This document shows positions 56,066-64,000 of a stretch of 64,000 bases of DNA, piece after piece. The position numbers were made by a program, and so were the translations under genes. The stretch comes from an uncultured Opitutales bacterium. GTDB taxonomy: Bacteria; Verrucomicrobiota; Verrucomicrobiia; Opitutales; Seribacteraceae. Below the pieces are notes generated by a model that was given only the letters and a program-made list of their open reading frames with translations, did not search any database and was not told where the DNA came from. The first letter of the stretch is position 1, and each line of letters starts with the position of its first letter. The stretch is taken from NCBI GenBank assembly GCA_943789375.1, contig CALSTX010000002.1, positions 218,372-282,371 of the forward strand, in the 5' to 3' direction.

Positions 56066-57073
56066 TTAGTTCCAAATTTCTCCCTTTTTCAGCAAGCTAT
56101 CCTTATTTGTATCATGGTCGAAAAAATGGGAAGTGATTGGCTTGAGGAATTCATCGAAGGTTATGGCATTGTTCTGATCGGTATCAAGTTCTTCAAATAA
56201 TGAATCTGCCAGAAGCTCGTCCTTGCTAAGCTTAGAATTCTTATTGGAGTCGCAATCCTCGAATCTGGTTTTCCAGTAGTTATCAAACTCGGATTTGTTT
56301 ACCTCCCGGTTCTTATCTTTGTCCATTAACCGGCATAGGTAGTCGAAACAAGGCTCACTTTTATTTTTCTTAGGGTTTCCGGATTTAAGCCCTAATGCTT
56401 TCGCCATGATTGGTGTGGTAACTTTTAAGCCACCTGCCCGCAACGGGTGAACGGTATCAGGTATGCAAAAAAGAAAACGCTGAGGGTCACTCTTGAGCAA
56501 TCTATTCCAGGCGATTCCATGATCGATCAGTTGGAAGCCCCGTTCCTTGGCAACTGTTCGGTAGTTGTCGTCAAATTCTGTTAGGTTTGGCCGTCTTGCT
56601 TTACCATTTCCAAAGACCGGATTCATGACCATTAAGATGATTTCACAGCTCGGGTTTTTTTCAAGAATCTGATCGATCATCAGGTTTAGGTTGTTACGGG
56701 CATGTTCCACCGAAGTTCGGCGGACGGCGACGGCGTCATTGATTGAAAACTCAATAAATACACAGTCTGGCCGGTGTCGTAGTACTTTGTCTTTTAAGTT
56801 TTTCACTCCCCAGTCAGAATTGGCTCCTCCCTGAGCCCCATTGACCAGATTGACCTGTTCGGGGAACTCTTGGTTGAAAACCTCATCTAATTGATCTACC
56901 CATGCACCCACTGCAGTCAGGCTTGTTCCATAAGCCACAACTGTCTGTTTGGTACCTGCTTGTAGGCGGTCAATCAGACGACTTCCCTTTGCCTGCTTCA
57001 TCAGGTTTGGAGCGATCACCGGATCGCCCACCTCGCGTATAAGGTTGCGCAATCGATCGCTCATTTTCTTCAC
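56066..57073 (-). CDS. SGNH/GDSL hydrolase with C-terminal EF-hands (likely fused to the sulfatase upstream)
   Basis: The frame has 335 residues from GTG 57,073. The SGNH hydrolase motifs are VVAYGTSLTAVGAW (Ser block), QGGANSDWG (Gly), FIEFSINDAVAV (Asn) and IPDTVHPLRAGG (Asp/His), about residues 45-230. Four EF-hand-like calcium loops follow (DKDKNREVNKSEF, DSNKNSKLSKDEL, DTDQNNAITFDEF, DTNKDSLLKKGEI). There is no signal peptide. The first 30 residues ([20 protein letters not shown]) match the usual end of a sulfatase, and one A less in the A4 run at 57,064-57,067 fuses the frame to the upstream sulfatase. The family esterases remove acyl groups from polysaccharides. Confidence 0.8.
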   Translation of the reverse strand: MKKMSDRLRNLIREVGDPVIAPNLMKQAKGSRLIDRLQAGTKQTVVAYGTSLTAVGAWVDQLDEVFNQEFPEQVNLVNGAQGGANSDWGVKNLKDKVLRHRPDCVFIEFSINDAVAVRRTSVEHARNNLNLMIDQILEKNPSCEIILMVMNPVFGNGKARRPNLTEFDDNYRTVAKERGFQLIDHGIAWNRLLKSDPQRFLFCIPDTVHPLRAGGLKVTTPIMAKALGLKSGNPKKNKSEPCFDYLCRLMDKDKNREVNKSEFDNYWKTRFEDCDSNKNSKLSKDELLADSLFEELDTDQNNAITFDEFLKPITSHFFDHDTNKDSLLKKGEIWN

Positions 57074-58022
57074 CTAACTTTTGGTTTTTTGGTTGGTGGT
57101 AAAGGTTGTTCATTTCCTCTGGGTCATGAACAAGGTCGAACAATTCCCACTGGTATTTTCCACTCATGCCGGGATAGTGAATCAGCTTATGGCTATCCGT
57201 GCGTATCCCGATCATTTCCGGCAGAGTGGTTCCATGCTTGTAAAAATGATAGTACGATTCGTCGCGCACTTTTTCCGTTTTGCCTTCGAGAATACCACGC
57301 AGCGAGTGTCCCTGGATATCACTGGGAATAGGAAGTCCGGCATAATCGAGCAGGGTGGGGGCAAGGTCGATATGATTGACCATCGACTGGTGTACCTGCT
57401 TGGGGCTAATTTTTCCAGGGAAGCGGACGAGCAGGGGTTGGTGAAGGGGATTCTCGTACATCCACTGCTTGTTGTAGAACCCGTGCTCGCCTAAGGAAAA
57501 TCCCTGGTCAGATGTGTAGATCACCAGGGTATCTTTTTCCAGTCCGCTCTCCTTTAAATAGTCGAGCACCCGAGCCACCTGATCATCCACCGATTTAACC
57601 AGCCGGTAATATCCCTTTATGTATTCCTGGTACATTTTGCGGGTCAGGTCATTTCGGGAAATTTCCGGGTTTTCCTTTTCAATTCGTTCCCGCATATCCT
57701 TAAAGACGGGCTTAAGAATGATGCGGTTGTTTCTCATAATCTCCGAAATCGCTTCAGGTGTTCTTCCCTTGTAGTCATCCAGCAGGGTCGGCGGTTCGGG
57801 GATAAAAACATCTTTGAGGAAATCCTCGTAGCGGGTCGGAGGTGTGTAAGGTTCGTGGGGTGGTTTTGGGTGGAGCAAGAGGCAGAACGGTTTGCTTGGG
57901 TCGCGCTTTTGCTTGAGCCATTGGATCGCTTCCGTGGTGATTACTTCATTGTTATACCCCTTCAATTTTGCGTCCTCCATTGAGTGCTTCTCTTCTGGTT
58001 TTTTGGGCTCCAGTCTATCCAT
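56970..58022 (-). CDS. C-terminal two thirds of a frame-broken sulfatase
   Basis: The frame has 350 residues with the later sulfatase blocks: [64 protein letters not shown] and [12 protein letters not shown]. It lacks the N-terminal metal and maturation motifs, which are in the frame at 58,015-58,494. Adding one A to the A6 run at 57,999-58,004 gives [18 protein letters not shown] and joins the middle piece. The last 25 or so residues ([12 protein letters not shown]...) are out of frame after 57,064. Repaired, the sulfatase continues into the SGNH/EF-hand part. The real gene would run from 58,494 to 56,066. Confidence 0.8.
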   Translation of the reverse strand: MDRLEPKKPEEKHSMEDAKLKGYNNEVITTEAIQWLKQKRDPSKPFCLLLHPKPPHEPYTPPTRYEDFLKDVFIPEPPTLLDDYKGRTPEAISEIMRNNRIILKPVFKDMRERIEKENPEISRNDLTRKMYQEYIKGYYRLVKSVDDQVARVLDYLKESGLEKDTLVIYTSDQGFSLGEHGFYNKQWMYENPLHQPLLVRFPGKISPKQVHQSMVNHIDLAPTLLDYAGLPIPSDIQGHSLRGILEGKTEKVRDESYYHFYKHGTTLPEMIGIRTDSHKLIHYPGMSGKYQWELFDLVHDPEEMNNLYHQPKNQKLGEENERSIAQPYTRGGRSGDRSKPDEAGKGKSSD

Positions 58023-58494
58023 GGATGATGGGGCTCAAATACATTGGGGTCCCATGGTTTTCCCTGCATTTTTTGCACGCAAAAATAATCAAACCCGGTG
58101 GGCGGGAGAGCAGGTGCCACTTGCCGAATAGAGTGGTCTCGTAGCCTGCCTTTTGTAAAAGCTTCGGAAAGGTTTGCTGGCTTCCATCAAAGCGTTGGTT
58201 TAAGTGGGTCACTCCATTACGGTGTGAATATTTTCCGGTAAGAGCAGCGGCCCGTGCAGGGGTGCAAAAAGAGTTGGGTGTGAGGGCATGGTCAAAGCGC
58301 ATACCTTCGTTGGCTATCCGGTCGAGGGCAGGGGTTTTGATGTCTTGGTTTCCGTAACAACTCAGTGCCTTTTTGGCATGATCATCCGAGAAGATGAGGA
58401 GGATGTTTGGCCTCTTTGCCTCTGCGGCGAAGAAGATGAAGAGCAGGATCGCAAATGTGAAAAGCGGGCGTAAAAGAAAGGCAGGATGGTTCAT
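58015..58494 (-). CDS. N-terminal part of the frame-broken sulfatase
   Basis: The frame has 159 residues. Signal peptide ([20 protein letters not shown]), [21 protein letters not shown], and maturation motif CTPAR (Cys about 77; Ala instead of the usual Ser/Pro, still a known CxxxR pattern), then [13 protein letters not shown] and TTLFGKWHL. Beyond that the frame is wrong. A missing C near 58,094-58,099 would restore [20 protein letters not shown], which leads to the next piece. It starts 5 bp after the preceding sulfatase gene stop. The start is ATG 58,494. Confidence 0.8.
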   Translation of the reverse strand: MNHPAFLLRPLFTFAILLFIFFAAEAKRPNILLIFSDDHAKKALSCYGNQDIKTPALDRIANEGMRFDHALTPNSFCTPARAAALTGKYSHRNGVTHLNQRFDGSQQTFPKLLQKAGYETTLFGKWHLLSRPPGLIIFACKKCRENHGTPMYLSPIIHG

Positions 58495-58499
58495 TGGTT

Positions 58500-59915
58500 T
58501 TACTTCAGTTTTATTTCTTGGTCAAAATTTTGGTAGGTTTGAAAAAATTCCTTCGCTAGCTTTTGGTTTTCGGCGGCAAGGTTGGTTTTCTCGCCCGGAT
58601 CCTTTTGAAGGTCATACAATTCAAATTCTTGGAAACTGGTTTTTTCAAAGGAGATTGTTCTTTCTGGATGAATCCATTTCCAGTCATCCACCCGCAAAGC
58701 ATTTAACCGGTGGACCATCGGTTGCCGGGGGAATCTTTTTTGATGGTTCATCAGAGCAGGTAGAAAACTTTGGCTATCCATGGCACTGGGGAATTCTTTT
58801 TTTTGATCGATTCCCAATAATTCCGAAAAAGTGGCGAAGAAATCCGTAAAATTAATCGTGGATTTGGAAGTGGTTCCTGGTTTCAGTTTGCCGGGCCATT
58901 TAGCGATAAAAGGTACACGGTGTCCACCCTCGTAGCGGTGAGCTTTCATGCCCCGAAATTTTTCGGAGGATTGGTGTCCTCTTTGTTTCATCATTTTATG
59001 GGCAATCGGGCCAACTCCATTATCGCTGGTAAAGAAGAGCAGGGTATTTTGTTCAAGCCCAGCGTTTTTTAGGGCTTGGTTAATTTGTCCGACCACCCAG
59101 TCCATTTGCATGACAAAGTCTCCATAGTTATCAAGTCCGCTTTTTCCCTGGAATTTTTTCATCGGTACCCAGGGCTGGTGAGGGATAGGGGAAGCATAGT
59201 ACAAAAAGAACGGCTTTGTTTCTTTGCTCGTTGTATGTTCTTCAATTAATTGAATGGCTTTCCTCACCAGAGTGGGGCTAGTTTCTTTAATCGAAAATCC
59301 GGGTGCTGATCTGGTTTTTTTAGACAGTTTATTTCCCCTGATATCATATTTTGTAAAAGAAATTTGTTCGGTTGGACGACCAGCCAAGCGATCTTGATCG
59401 AGGAAACACATCGGGTCGCTGCCGGCCGAAGAATGGATACCAAAAAAGGAATCAAATCCTCGATCGATGGCACCGCCCCTTATTGGTTGATCTGTCCACT
59501 TTCTATCCCAATAAAAACCCAGATGCCATTTGCCAACCAAGTGTGTACTGTATCCCTTAGAGCGAAAGAGGTCGGCGAGTGTTTTTTCATCCTCTTTAAT
59601 GATTGGCTTTCCACGGGCGAGTAGAGTGTTAAGAACGCCAGTTCGTGCAGGGTTTATTCCCGTAAGCAAACCGTAGCGTGAGGGTGTACAGGTTGCACTA
59701 GCGGAGTGGGCATCAGTAAAGATTACTCCTTCTTCGGCTAATTGGTTTAGGTGAGGGGTCTTGATTTTTGATTCTGAATTAAAGGTCTGGCAATCTCCAT
59801 AGCCGAGATCATCTGCTAAAATTAGAACAATATTTGGCATTTTCGCGTAAGCAGTAATGGTAAGAGAGCAAGAAGTGAAAGCTTGTAAGATTTTTGTGAA
59901 ATTTAGTGTTTTCAT
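58500..59915 (-). CDS. Secreted sulfatase (first gene of the four-gene run)
   Basis: The protein has 471 residues. A signal segment ([15 protein letters not shown]) leads to [20 protein letters not shown], the maturation motif CTPSR (Cys about 76), [24 protein letters not shown] and [19 protein letters not shown]. Length and order match arylsulfatase-type enzymes without extra domains. It is the first gene of a minus-strand run with gaps of 5, 6 and 13 bp, so the promoter should lie in 59,916-60,179. Confidence 0.92.
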   Translation of the reverse strand: MKTLNFTKILQAFTSCSLTITAYAKMPNIVLILADDLGYGDCQTFNSESKIKTPHLNQLAEEGVIFTDAHSASATCTPSRYGLLTGINPARTGVLNTLLARGKPIIKEDEKTLADLFRSKGYSTHLVGKWHLGFYWDRKWTDQPIRGGAIDRGFDSFFGIHSSAGSDPMCFLDQDRLAGRPTEQISFTKYDIRGNKLSKKTRSAPGFSIKETSPTLVRKAIQLIEEHTTSKETKPFFLYYASPIPHQPWVPMKKFQGKSGLDNYGDFVMQMDWVVGQINQALKNAGLEQNTLLFFTSDNGVGPIAHKMMKQRGHQSSEKFRGMKAHRYEGGHRVPFIAKWPGKLKPGTTSKSTINFTDFFATFSELLGIDQKKEFPSAMDSQSFLPALMNHQKRFPRQPMVHRLNALRVDDWKWIHPERTISFEKTSFQEFELYDLQKDPGEKTNLAAENQKLAKEFFQTYQNFDQEIKLK

Positions 59916-60051
59916 GCTTTTACATTACCACTCCAAAAGTAATACAATATTGCCTGTAGTTTTTTAAAAAAGTGGATCAGTTGGAAAACGATGTATCAGG
60001 GGATGGATTGCGTCTTGTGAAAATGACGACCAAATCGCTGTGGAAGTACCA

Positions 60052-60168
60052 ATGCTTATCAATTATGTCCGCAGTGATGAGGAGCACCAAGTCCGGTTGA
60101 CCTGCTACCCTGATGACGGGTGTCACTTACCCAAGGAACTTCTTCATAAATACAAAAAATATTCTTAG
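60052..60168 (+). CDS. Possible small ORF in the 59,916-60,179 gap
   Basis: A 38-codon frame from ATG 60,052 (MLINYVRSDEEHQVRLT) ending in KKYS at TAG 60,166-60,168. The frame stays open for about 30 further codons upstream without an ATG, and has two Cys and a His (TCYPDDGCHLPK). It could be a small protein, a remnant of a longer gene, or chance. I recognise no family. The same gap must also hold the promoter for the sulfatase run on the other strand. Confidence 0.2.
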   Translation: MLINYVRSDEEHQVRLTCYPDDGCHLPKELLHKYKKYS

Positions 60169-60179
60169 TCTCGATCACT

Positions 60180-61161
60180 TCAGTTTATCGAAAACTCTAA
60201 AATCGAATCCCCTTTTCCAGTTGATTCGTGATTAAAGGTAGCAAGATAAAGTTTACTCTCGTTCACAGTCAGGAAATAAGGAGTCAATCCGCTGGGTACT
60301 AAGCTGCTTAGGTCAGTCCAGTTTCCTGCCACCAAGTCATCCAGCGTTTTGAAACGGATGAATTTATTTTCATCAAAGTCTGTCCCCTTGGCACAGGATT
60401 TGGTGAAGTAGCTGGTGGCATACCAGTGGCCGTTGAAAAACTCCGCATCGTTGAGAACCAGTCCGGTTGTTTTCCATGAGCCAGCCCCCCTGGCGATTAG
60501 TAGGATCGAAACTATCGTAGACTTTGAAGGTTGGTTTTTCCCAATCCACAACCTCCACAATGCGACCCTTGGAAGAGCCTATGGCATAGAGTTTTCCATT
60601 GGCAAAGGTGAGGGCACGGGCATAGCCCTGAGTAGGTGCTTTGATCACACTTTCATTCTCTCCAATCGCGGTGAAGCGAAAGATATGACCGGAGTTTGGA
60701 TTGAGTGCATAGATCCAACCGGTTGCTGGATCAATCACTGTGTCGTGCGGGCGTTGGAGCTTGATCCCACAAATCTCTTTGGTTTCTGCGGTGATTGTAT
60801 TCTTGCTTGGGTCGGCAAAGGCAATGATTAACCGGTGATTGATCCGTATCGTTGGCATAGTAGAGTTTGTCTGCCGGGTTATAGACGACGGAGTGGTGGC
60901 GCTTTACCGAGAGGGGAGATTCAGAGAAAGATTCCTTGGGGCTATTACGATAGAGAAAGCGGTGAGTGGTGCACGCAGTGATGATCTCTGAACCTCCGGA
61001 CCGAATGCGATGTGGGTAAAGCCCCCAAACTTGATCTCCTTGTTGACCGAGTGATAGGTGGAAACTCTTAGCCCAAACCCTTCTTGAATTGGCTCCTTGA
61101 CCAGCCCAAAAAGGGATGAGCAGAGGAGGAAAAAAAGAAGAGGATATTTACTATGACTCAC
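60180..61161 (-). CDS. Secreted NHL/SMP-30-like propeller protein, broken in four frames
   Basis: Three short frames (60,904-61,161; 60,373-60,858; 60,180-60,560) plus the stretch between the first two read as one protein of about 325 residues. A signal peptide (LLFFLLCSSLFG) and THIAFGPGGSEIITAC are followed by VKRHHSVVYNPADKLYYAND, RPHDTVIDPATGWIYALNP, GHIFRFTAIG, GYARALTFANGKLYAIGSSKGRIVEV and LNDAEFFNGHWYATSYFTKSC. This is a loop-strand pattern like NHL or SMP-30/gluconolactonase propellers. The breaks are near 60,996 (missing C), 60,841 (one surplus base) and the C6 run at 60,485-60,490. No active-site metal residues can be confirmed. It sits 4 bp after the tandem esterase gene. Confidence 0.7.
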
Positions 61162-61165
61162 CCTC

Positions 61166-62938
61166 TTACTGATTGAACTTTTTATGGTTCATAAATTCCC
61201 AGATTCGGTCCATCCAGGTGTAGCTGCCAGTACCCGGGGAAGCATTGTGTTGGAAGCAGTGGCCACGCTTAGCTAAGGTGTGCAGGTCCGACTGAATGCC
61301 CATTCTACGAAGCTGTTCCCAGCATTTCACTGAGTTCATGGGAGAGTGCCCATCGGCATCTCCGTGGATAAACAACATGGGGCAGGTATCCAGATCGAAG
61401 GCAAAATCGGCAACGATGCGGGCATCGTCCTCGTTTCCTCCTTTCGAGTTTTGTCCATTGGCTCCGTCGGTGAGAACATAAGCAGGGTAGATCGCCACTG
61501 CCCACTGTACCTTGCAGGAAATTTTGTGGAGGTCGTCAATTGCCCAGGATACTTTTTGCTTTGAACTGGTCGCACCCATCAGGGTGAGGTGGCCACCAGC
61601 AGAGGAACCCATGATGCCAATCCGGCTTGGGTCGAGGTCTTCCTTGGTCGCCTGACTGCGTACCATACGAATGGCCCGTTGCAAGTCCTGCCAGGCGGTG
61701 GTGTGCTTGGCCAGTCCGCCCTGTGGGCGGGGAGTGCGATACTTTATTGTCACCACCGTCATTCCTTTTTCGTTGAGGTAACGGCGTGCGGGGGCGACTT
61801 CAAATCCATCGGGCTTGTTATGTCCATATCCGCCGCCCGAATAAATAATCTGTATAGCTTTGGTTTTTCGCTCCTTGGGAAAGTGCCACTCAATGTAAGG
61901 TTGGCATTGGTTTGCCTGTACATCTGGCATTCTACCATTTGGCCAAATTTGCTCTTTTCGGTATTTCCCGCGGGCATCGTCGTTTGGGTAGCGGGTCATC
62001 AAATCGACCGGCTTACCCAGCCGTCCGTCAAAATTCATCTGACGCATAAACTCGCACACACGATCCAACCAATGATCGTATGCGGTTCCCTTCTCTCCTT
62101 TTTTTGGATCGCCCATAAAACCATGCCCTCGGTCCGCAAACAGATGAATTTCCGCCGGTATTTTCATTCGTCGAAGTTGGCGATAAATCTCGGTCGAACC
62201 ATGGGGGGAGTAGGGATCCGTACCTCCATGAAACAGGGCCATCGGGCAAGTCTTAGCATCGAACTTGAAGACATCAGAAAGTTTAGCATCGACCGCATCT
62301 CCACCCCGGGTGTTGGGCCCAGTCAGGCCGTCGGTAAGGGCGTAGGCGACATAGATCGGAACAGCCAGGTTTACATGGCAGGGAATCTGGTCGACTGCAT
62401 CCACCGGTTCGTAGGCAGGAGTCAGAGAACTGGTGCCAAGTAATGTGGTAAGGTGTCCACCGGCGGAAAATCCAAGAAGCCCAATTTTTTCGGGATCAAA
62501 GCCACGCTCCTTGGCAGACTGTCGGACCATGCGGATTGCCCGCTGCCCGTCCTGCCATCCACTCTGGTAAATCGGTAAGCCCTCGGGCCTCGGCGTACGG
62601 TAAGTCAGGCTGACGCAGACATAACCGAGGTCGGTAAATCTTTTCGCCACTTTCTCAATCCACCTCCAATCACAGCAGTTTTTATAACCACCTCCTGAAA
62701 TGAGCAACATACAGGCACCATTTTTTTCGGACGGTGCACCGAACCATTCCAAATAAGGCATGGTGTGTTCTGCGTGCTTGAAACCAGGTTGCCTAACCTC
62801 CTTGGTCGTAGCTGCGATCTGCTGGGGTTGAAAATTTGGAATCTTACCCTCTGGCCAAAGAGGAACGCGTTCCGCTTGGCAGGCAAAAGCGGAGAAGAGG
62901 GCAAAGCAGAAGATTACGGTGAGTTTATTTCGTGTCAT
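61166..62938 (-). CDS. Secreted esterase with two tandem alpha/beta-hydrolase domains
   Basis: The protein has 590 residues from ATG 62,938 (MTRNKLTVIFCFALFSAFACQA, a signal peptide); an in-frame ATG at 63,091 would overlap the sulfatase. Domain 1 has LLISGGGYKNCCDW, the nucleophile elbow GFSAGGHL, the acid FHGGTDPYSP and the His in ADRGHGF. Domain 2 has IIYSGGGYGHN, GSSAGGHL, IHGDADGHSP and KRGHCFQHN. Both triads are intact. The BD-FAE-like family removes acyl or feruloyl-type groups from carbohydrates. The two domains, about 45% alike by eye, suggest an internal duplication. The gene lies between the partial sulfatase (47 bp) and the propeller gene (4 bp). Confidence 0.85.
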   Translation of the reverse strand: MTRNKLTVIFCFALFSAFACQAERVPLWPEGKIPNFQPQQIAATTKEVRQPGFKHAEHTMPYLEWFGAPSEKNGACMLLISGGGYKNCCDWRWIEKVAKRFTDLGYVCVSLTYRTPRPEGLPIYQSGWQDGQRAIRMVRQSAKERGFDPEKIGLLGFSAGGHLTTLLGTSSLTPAYEPVDAVDQIPCHVNLAVPIYVAYALTDGLTGPNTRGGDAVDAKLSDVFKFDAKTCPMALFHGGTDPYSPHGSTEIYRQLRRMKIPAEIHLFADRGHGFMGDPKKGEKGTAYDHWLDRVCEFMRQMNFDGRLGKPVDLMTRYPNDDARGKYRKEQIWPNGRMPDVQANQCQPYIEWHFPKERKTKAIQIIYSGGGYGHNKPDGFEVAPARRYLNEKGMTVVTIKYRTPRPQGGLAKHTTAWQDLQRAIRMVRSQATKEDLDPSRIGIMGSSAGGHLTLMGATSSKQKVSWAIDDLHKISCKVQWAVAIYPAYVLTDGANGQNSKGGNEDDARIVADFAFDLDTCPMLFIHGDADGHSPMNSVKCWEQLRRMGIQSDLHTLAKRGHCFQHNASPGTGSYTWMDRIWEFMNHKKFNQ

Positions 62939-62985
62939 ATATATTTTGTTTAAAAAGAGTGATGCTATTGTGGGAAAAATGAAAG

Positions 62986-64000
62986 TTAACCTCCACGTTG
63001 TGGGGCATTGCTTTTGGGTAGGTGTCTTTTTAAGCGGTTTATAACTTTTTGATGAATGGAGTCGACTTTTCCTTTGGCTAAATTTTCCCATTCATTTGAA
63101 TCGTTTTGATGATCGTAGAGTTCCTCACTACCGTCTGCGTAGCGGATGTATCGCCAACGCCGGTCCCGGACGGCATGGTTGTTCTGCCCCAGCGTTGATA
63201 TAGCGACATGATTCCACTTTGCCTCCGGATTTTTAAGCAAGAGCTGAAGGCTCACACCTTCAAGCTTTGGGTTTTTACTCAGTTCGCAAAGGTCGATCAA
63301 GGTGGGATAAATACTCAACAATTCGACCGGTTGTTCGCTTCTGCCCTTTGATACCATTGGGCACGCTAATGATCAGGGGCACCCGGGTGGTTCGTTCCCA
63401 TAGTGAGAATTTGGACCATCGCTGTTTTTCCCCAAGGTGATAGCCATGGTCGGAGAAGAGGACTATAATGGTGTTTTTGGCATGAGGGCCCCTGATCTCA
63501 ACGCATCCAGTACCCGACCGATTTGCTCATCGACCCACCGGACGGAGGCAAGGTAGGCATGCACCGCCAGTTGCCAACGGTTCTTCTGCTTCATCCACTC
63601 ATGGACAGGAATCTTGGGATTACTCATCGATACCTTGCGGGCAGCATCGGGGATATCATCCCAGTCATCCTCGATAACTTCGGGCAATTCTACATTTTTA
63701 AAACTCTCATAAACCCGACGGGGTGGAAAAAACGGTACATGTGGACGATAAAACCCGCAGGCCATAAAAAAGGGTTTGTGGAAATCTTTACCAAGCTGAT
63801 CGGCAACCCAGGTTGCAGTAATATGATCGGTAAATTTTGATTCGTCATAATCCTGAGGCCCGAAATCCCAAGTGCGGTGCCATCCCTTGGGCTTATGATG
63901 AACTTTTTGATCGAGCCCTTGGCGCCACTGCCCGGCACGGGGCCCCTGTACTTGAAAATAACCACCCGTATGAAAAATTTTTCCGGAACTTAAGGTTTTG
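62986..64000 (-). CDS. Partial sulfatase, frame-broken, cut by the window edge
   Basis: The gene is open to the window end. Reading from the edge: KTLSSGKIFHTGGYF, PRAGQW, FFMACGFYRPHVPFFPP, WVDEQIGRVLDAL, then the sulfatase blocks VLFSDHGYHLGEKQRWSKF, ERTTRVPLIISVPN and QPVELLSIYPTLIDLCEL, RRWRYIRYADG. The KIFH and FYRPHVPF text resembles iduronate-2-sulfatase-like enzymes. The frame breaks at the C4 run 63,489-63,492 (one G missing on the coding strand) and at the C3 run 63,344-63,346 (one G too many); repaired, it is continuous. The N-terminal formylglycine motif lies outside the window. The stop is near 62,986. Confidence 0.8.

Noticed and set aside
56970..57073. Programmed ribosomal frameshift at the sulfatase/SGNH junction
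   Set aside because: No good slippery heptamer with a downstream pseudoknot is seen, and similar breaks occur at many simple homopolymers nearby.
61589..62443. 284-codon plus-strand frame
   Set aside because: Antisense shadow of the tandem esterase, whose motifs are clear on the minus strand.

Overview
The window looks like chromosomal DNA of a marine Verrucomicrobiota bacterium, probably of the Opitutae/Puniceicoccales type. This is an inference from three things: a very large sulfatase repertoire, giant secreted cadherin/LamG proteins ending in a Trp-rich domain, and a core block typical of that group (dnaA, hprK, lptB, pilT-like). No rRNA, tRNA, CRISPR array, transposase or phage gene was found.

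Region 1 (1-25.5 kb, all on the minus strand) holds two giant secreted-protein genes in tandem plus the 3' relic of a third. Gene I (about 161-12.0 kb, about 3,950 residues if repaired) carries two seven-repeat beta-propellers, two formylglycine-generating-enzyme-like domains, LamG and cadherin modules, and a GH86-type agarase/porphyranase catalytic domain. Gene II (about 12.13-24.9 kb, about 4,250 residues if repaired) has no recognisable catalytic domain. It is a chain of cadherin-like, LamG-like (LWLDAS) and calcium-binding thrombospondin-3-like modules ending in an FN3-like domain and the same Trp-rich C-terminal domain. Gene III is only a C-terminal remnant at about 25.07-25.49 kb. Several single-base frame breaks split genes I and II into overlapping reading frames.

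Region 2 (25.6-47.8 kb) is core genome and has no frame breaks: a YfgM-like/FKBP fusion, DJ-1/PfpI protein, FmdB zinc ribbon, DUF4013 membrane protein, polyprenyl synthase, methyltransferase-like protein, PQQ-propeller protein, DUF4432 lipoprotein, RNase D-like exonuclease, metallo-beta-lactamase-fold protein, PilT-type ATPase, MsrB, LptA/LptC-like protein, LptB, HprK, DnaA with a putative origin/promoter region containing two DnaA boxes, a TauD-like dioxygenase, HemL, NadE and Maf.

Region 3 (47.9-64 kb) is a second carbohydrate block: a clan GH-A-like hydrolase and a sulfatase on the plus strand, then two minus-strand runs. The first has four tightly spaced sulfatase genes, one fused to DUF1080 and one apparently fused to an SGNH hydrolase with EF-hands. 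The second has a further sulfatase cut by the window edge, a tandem two-domain esterase and an NHL-like propeller protein. Single-base, mostly homopolymer, frame breaks reappear after about 57 kb.

Taken together, regions 1 and 3 read as machinery for sulfated red-algal galactans (agar/porphyran type): the GH86 enzyme cuts the backbone, sulfatases and esterases remove substituents, and the giant LamG/cadherin proteins probably bind or display. There is no SusC/SusD pair. The sulfatases keep the Cys/Ser-type maturation motif, but the two FGE-like domains in gene I lack the catalytic cysteines, so the maturase must be encoded elsewhere.
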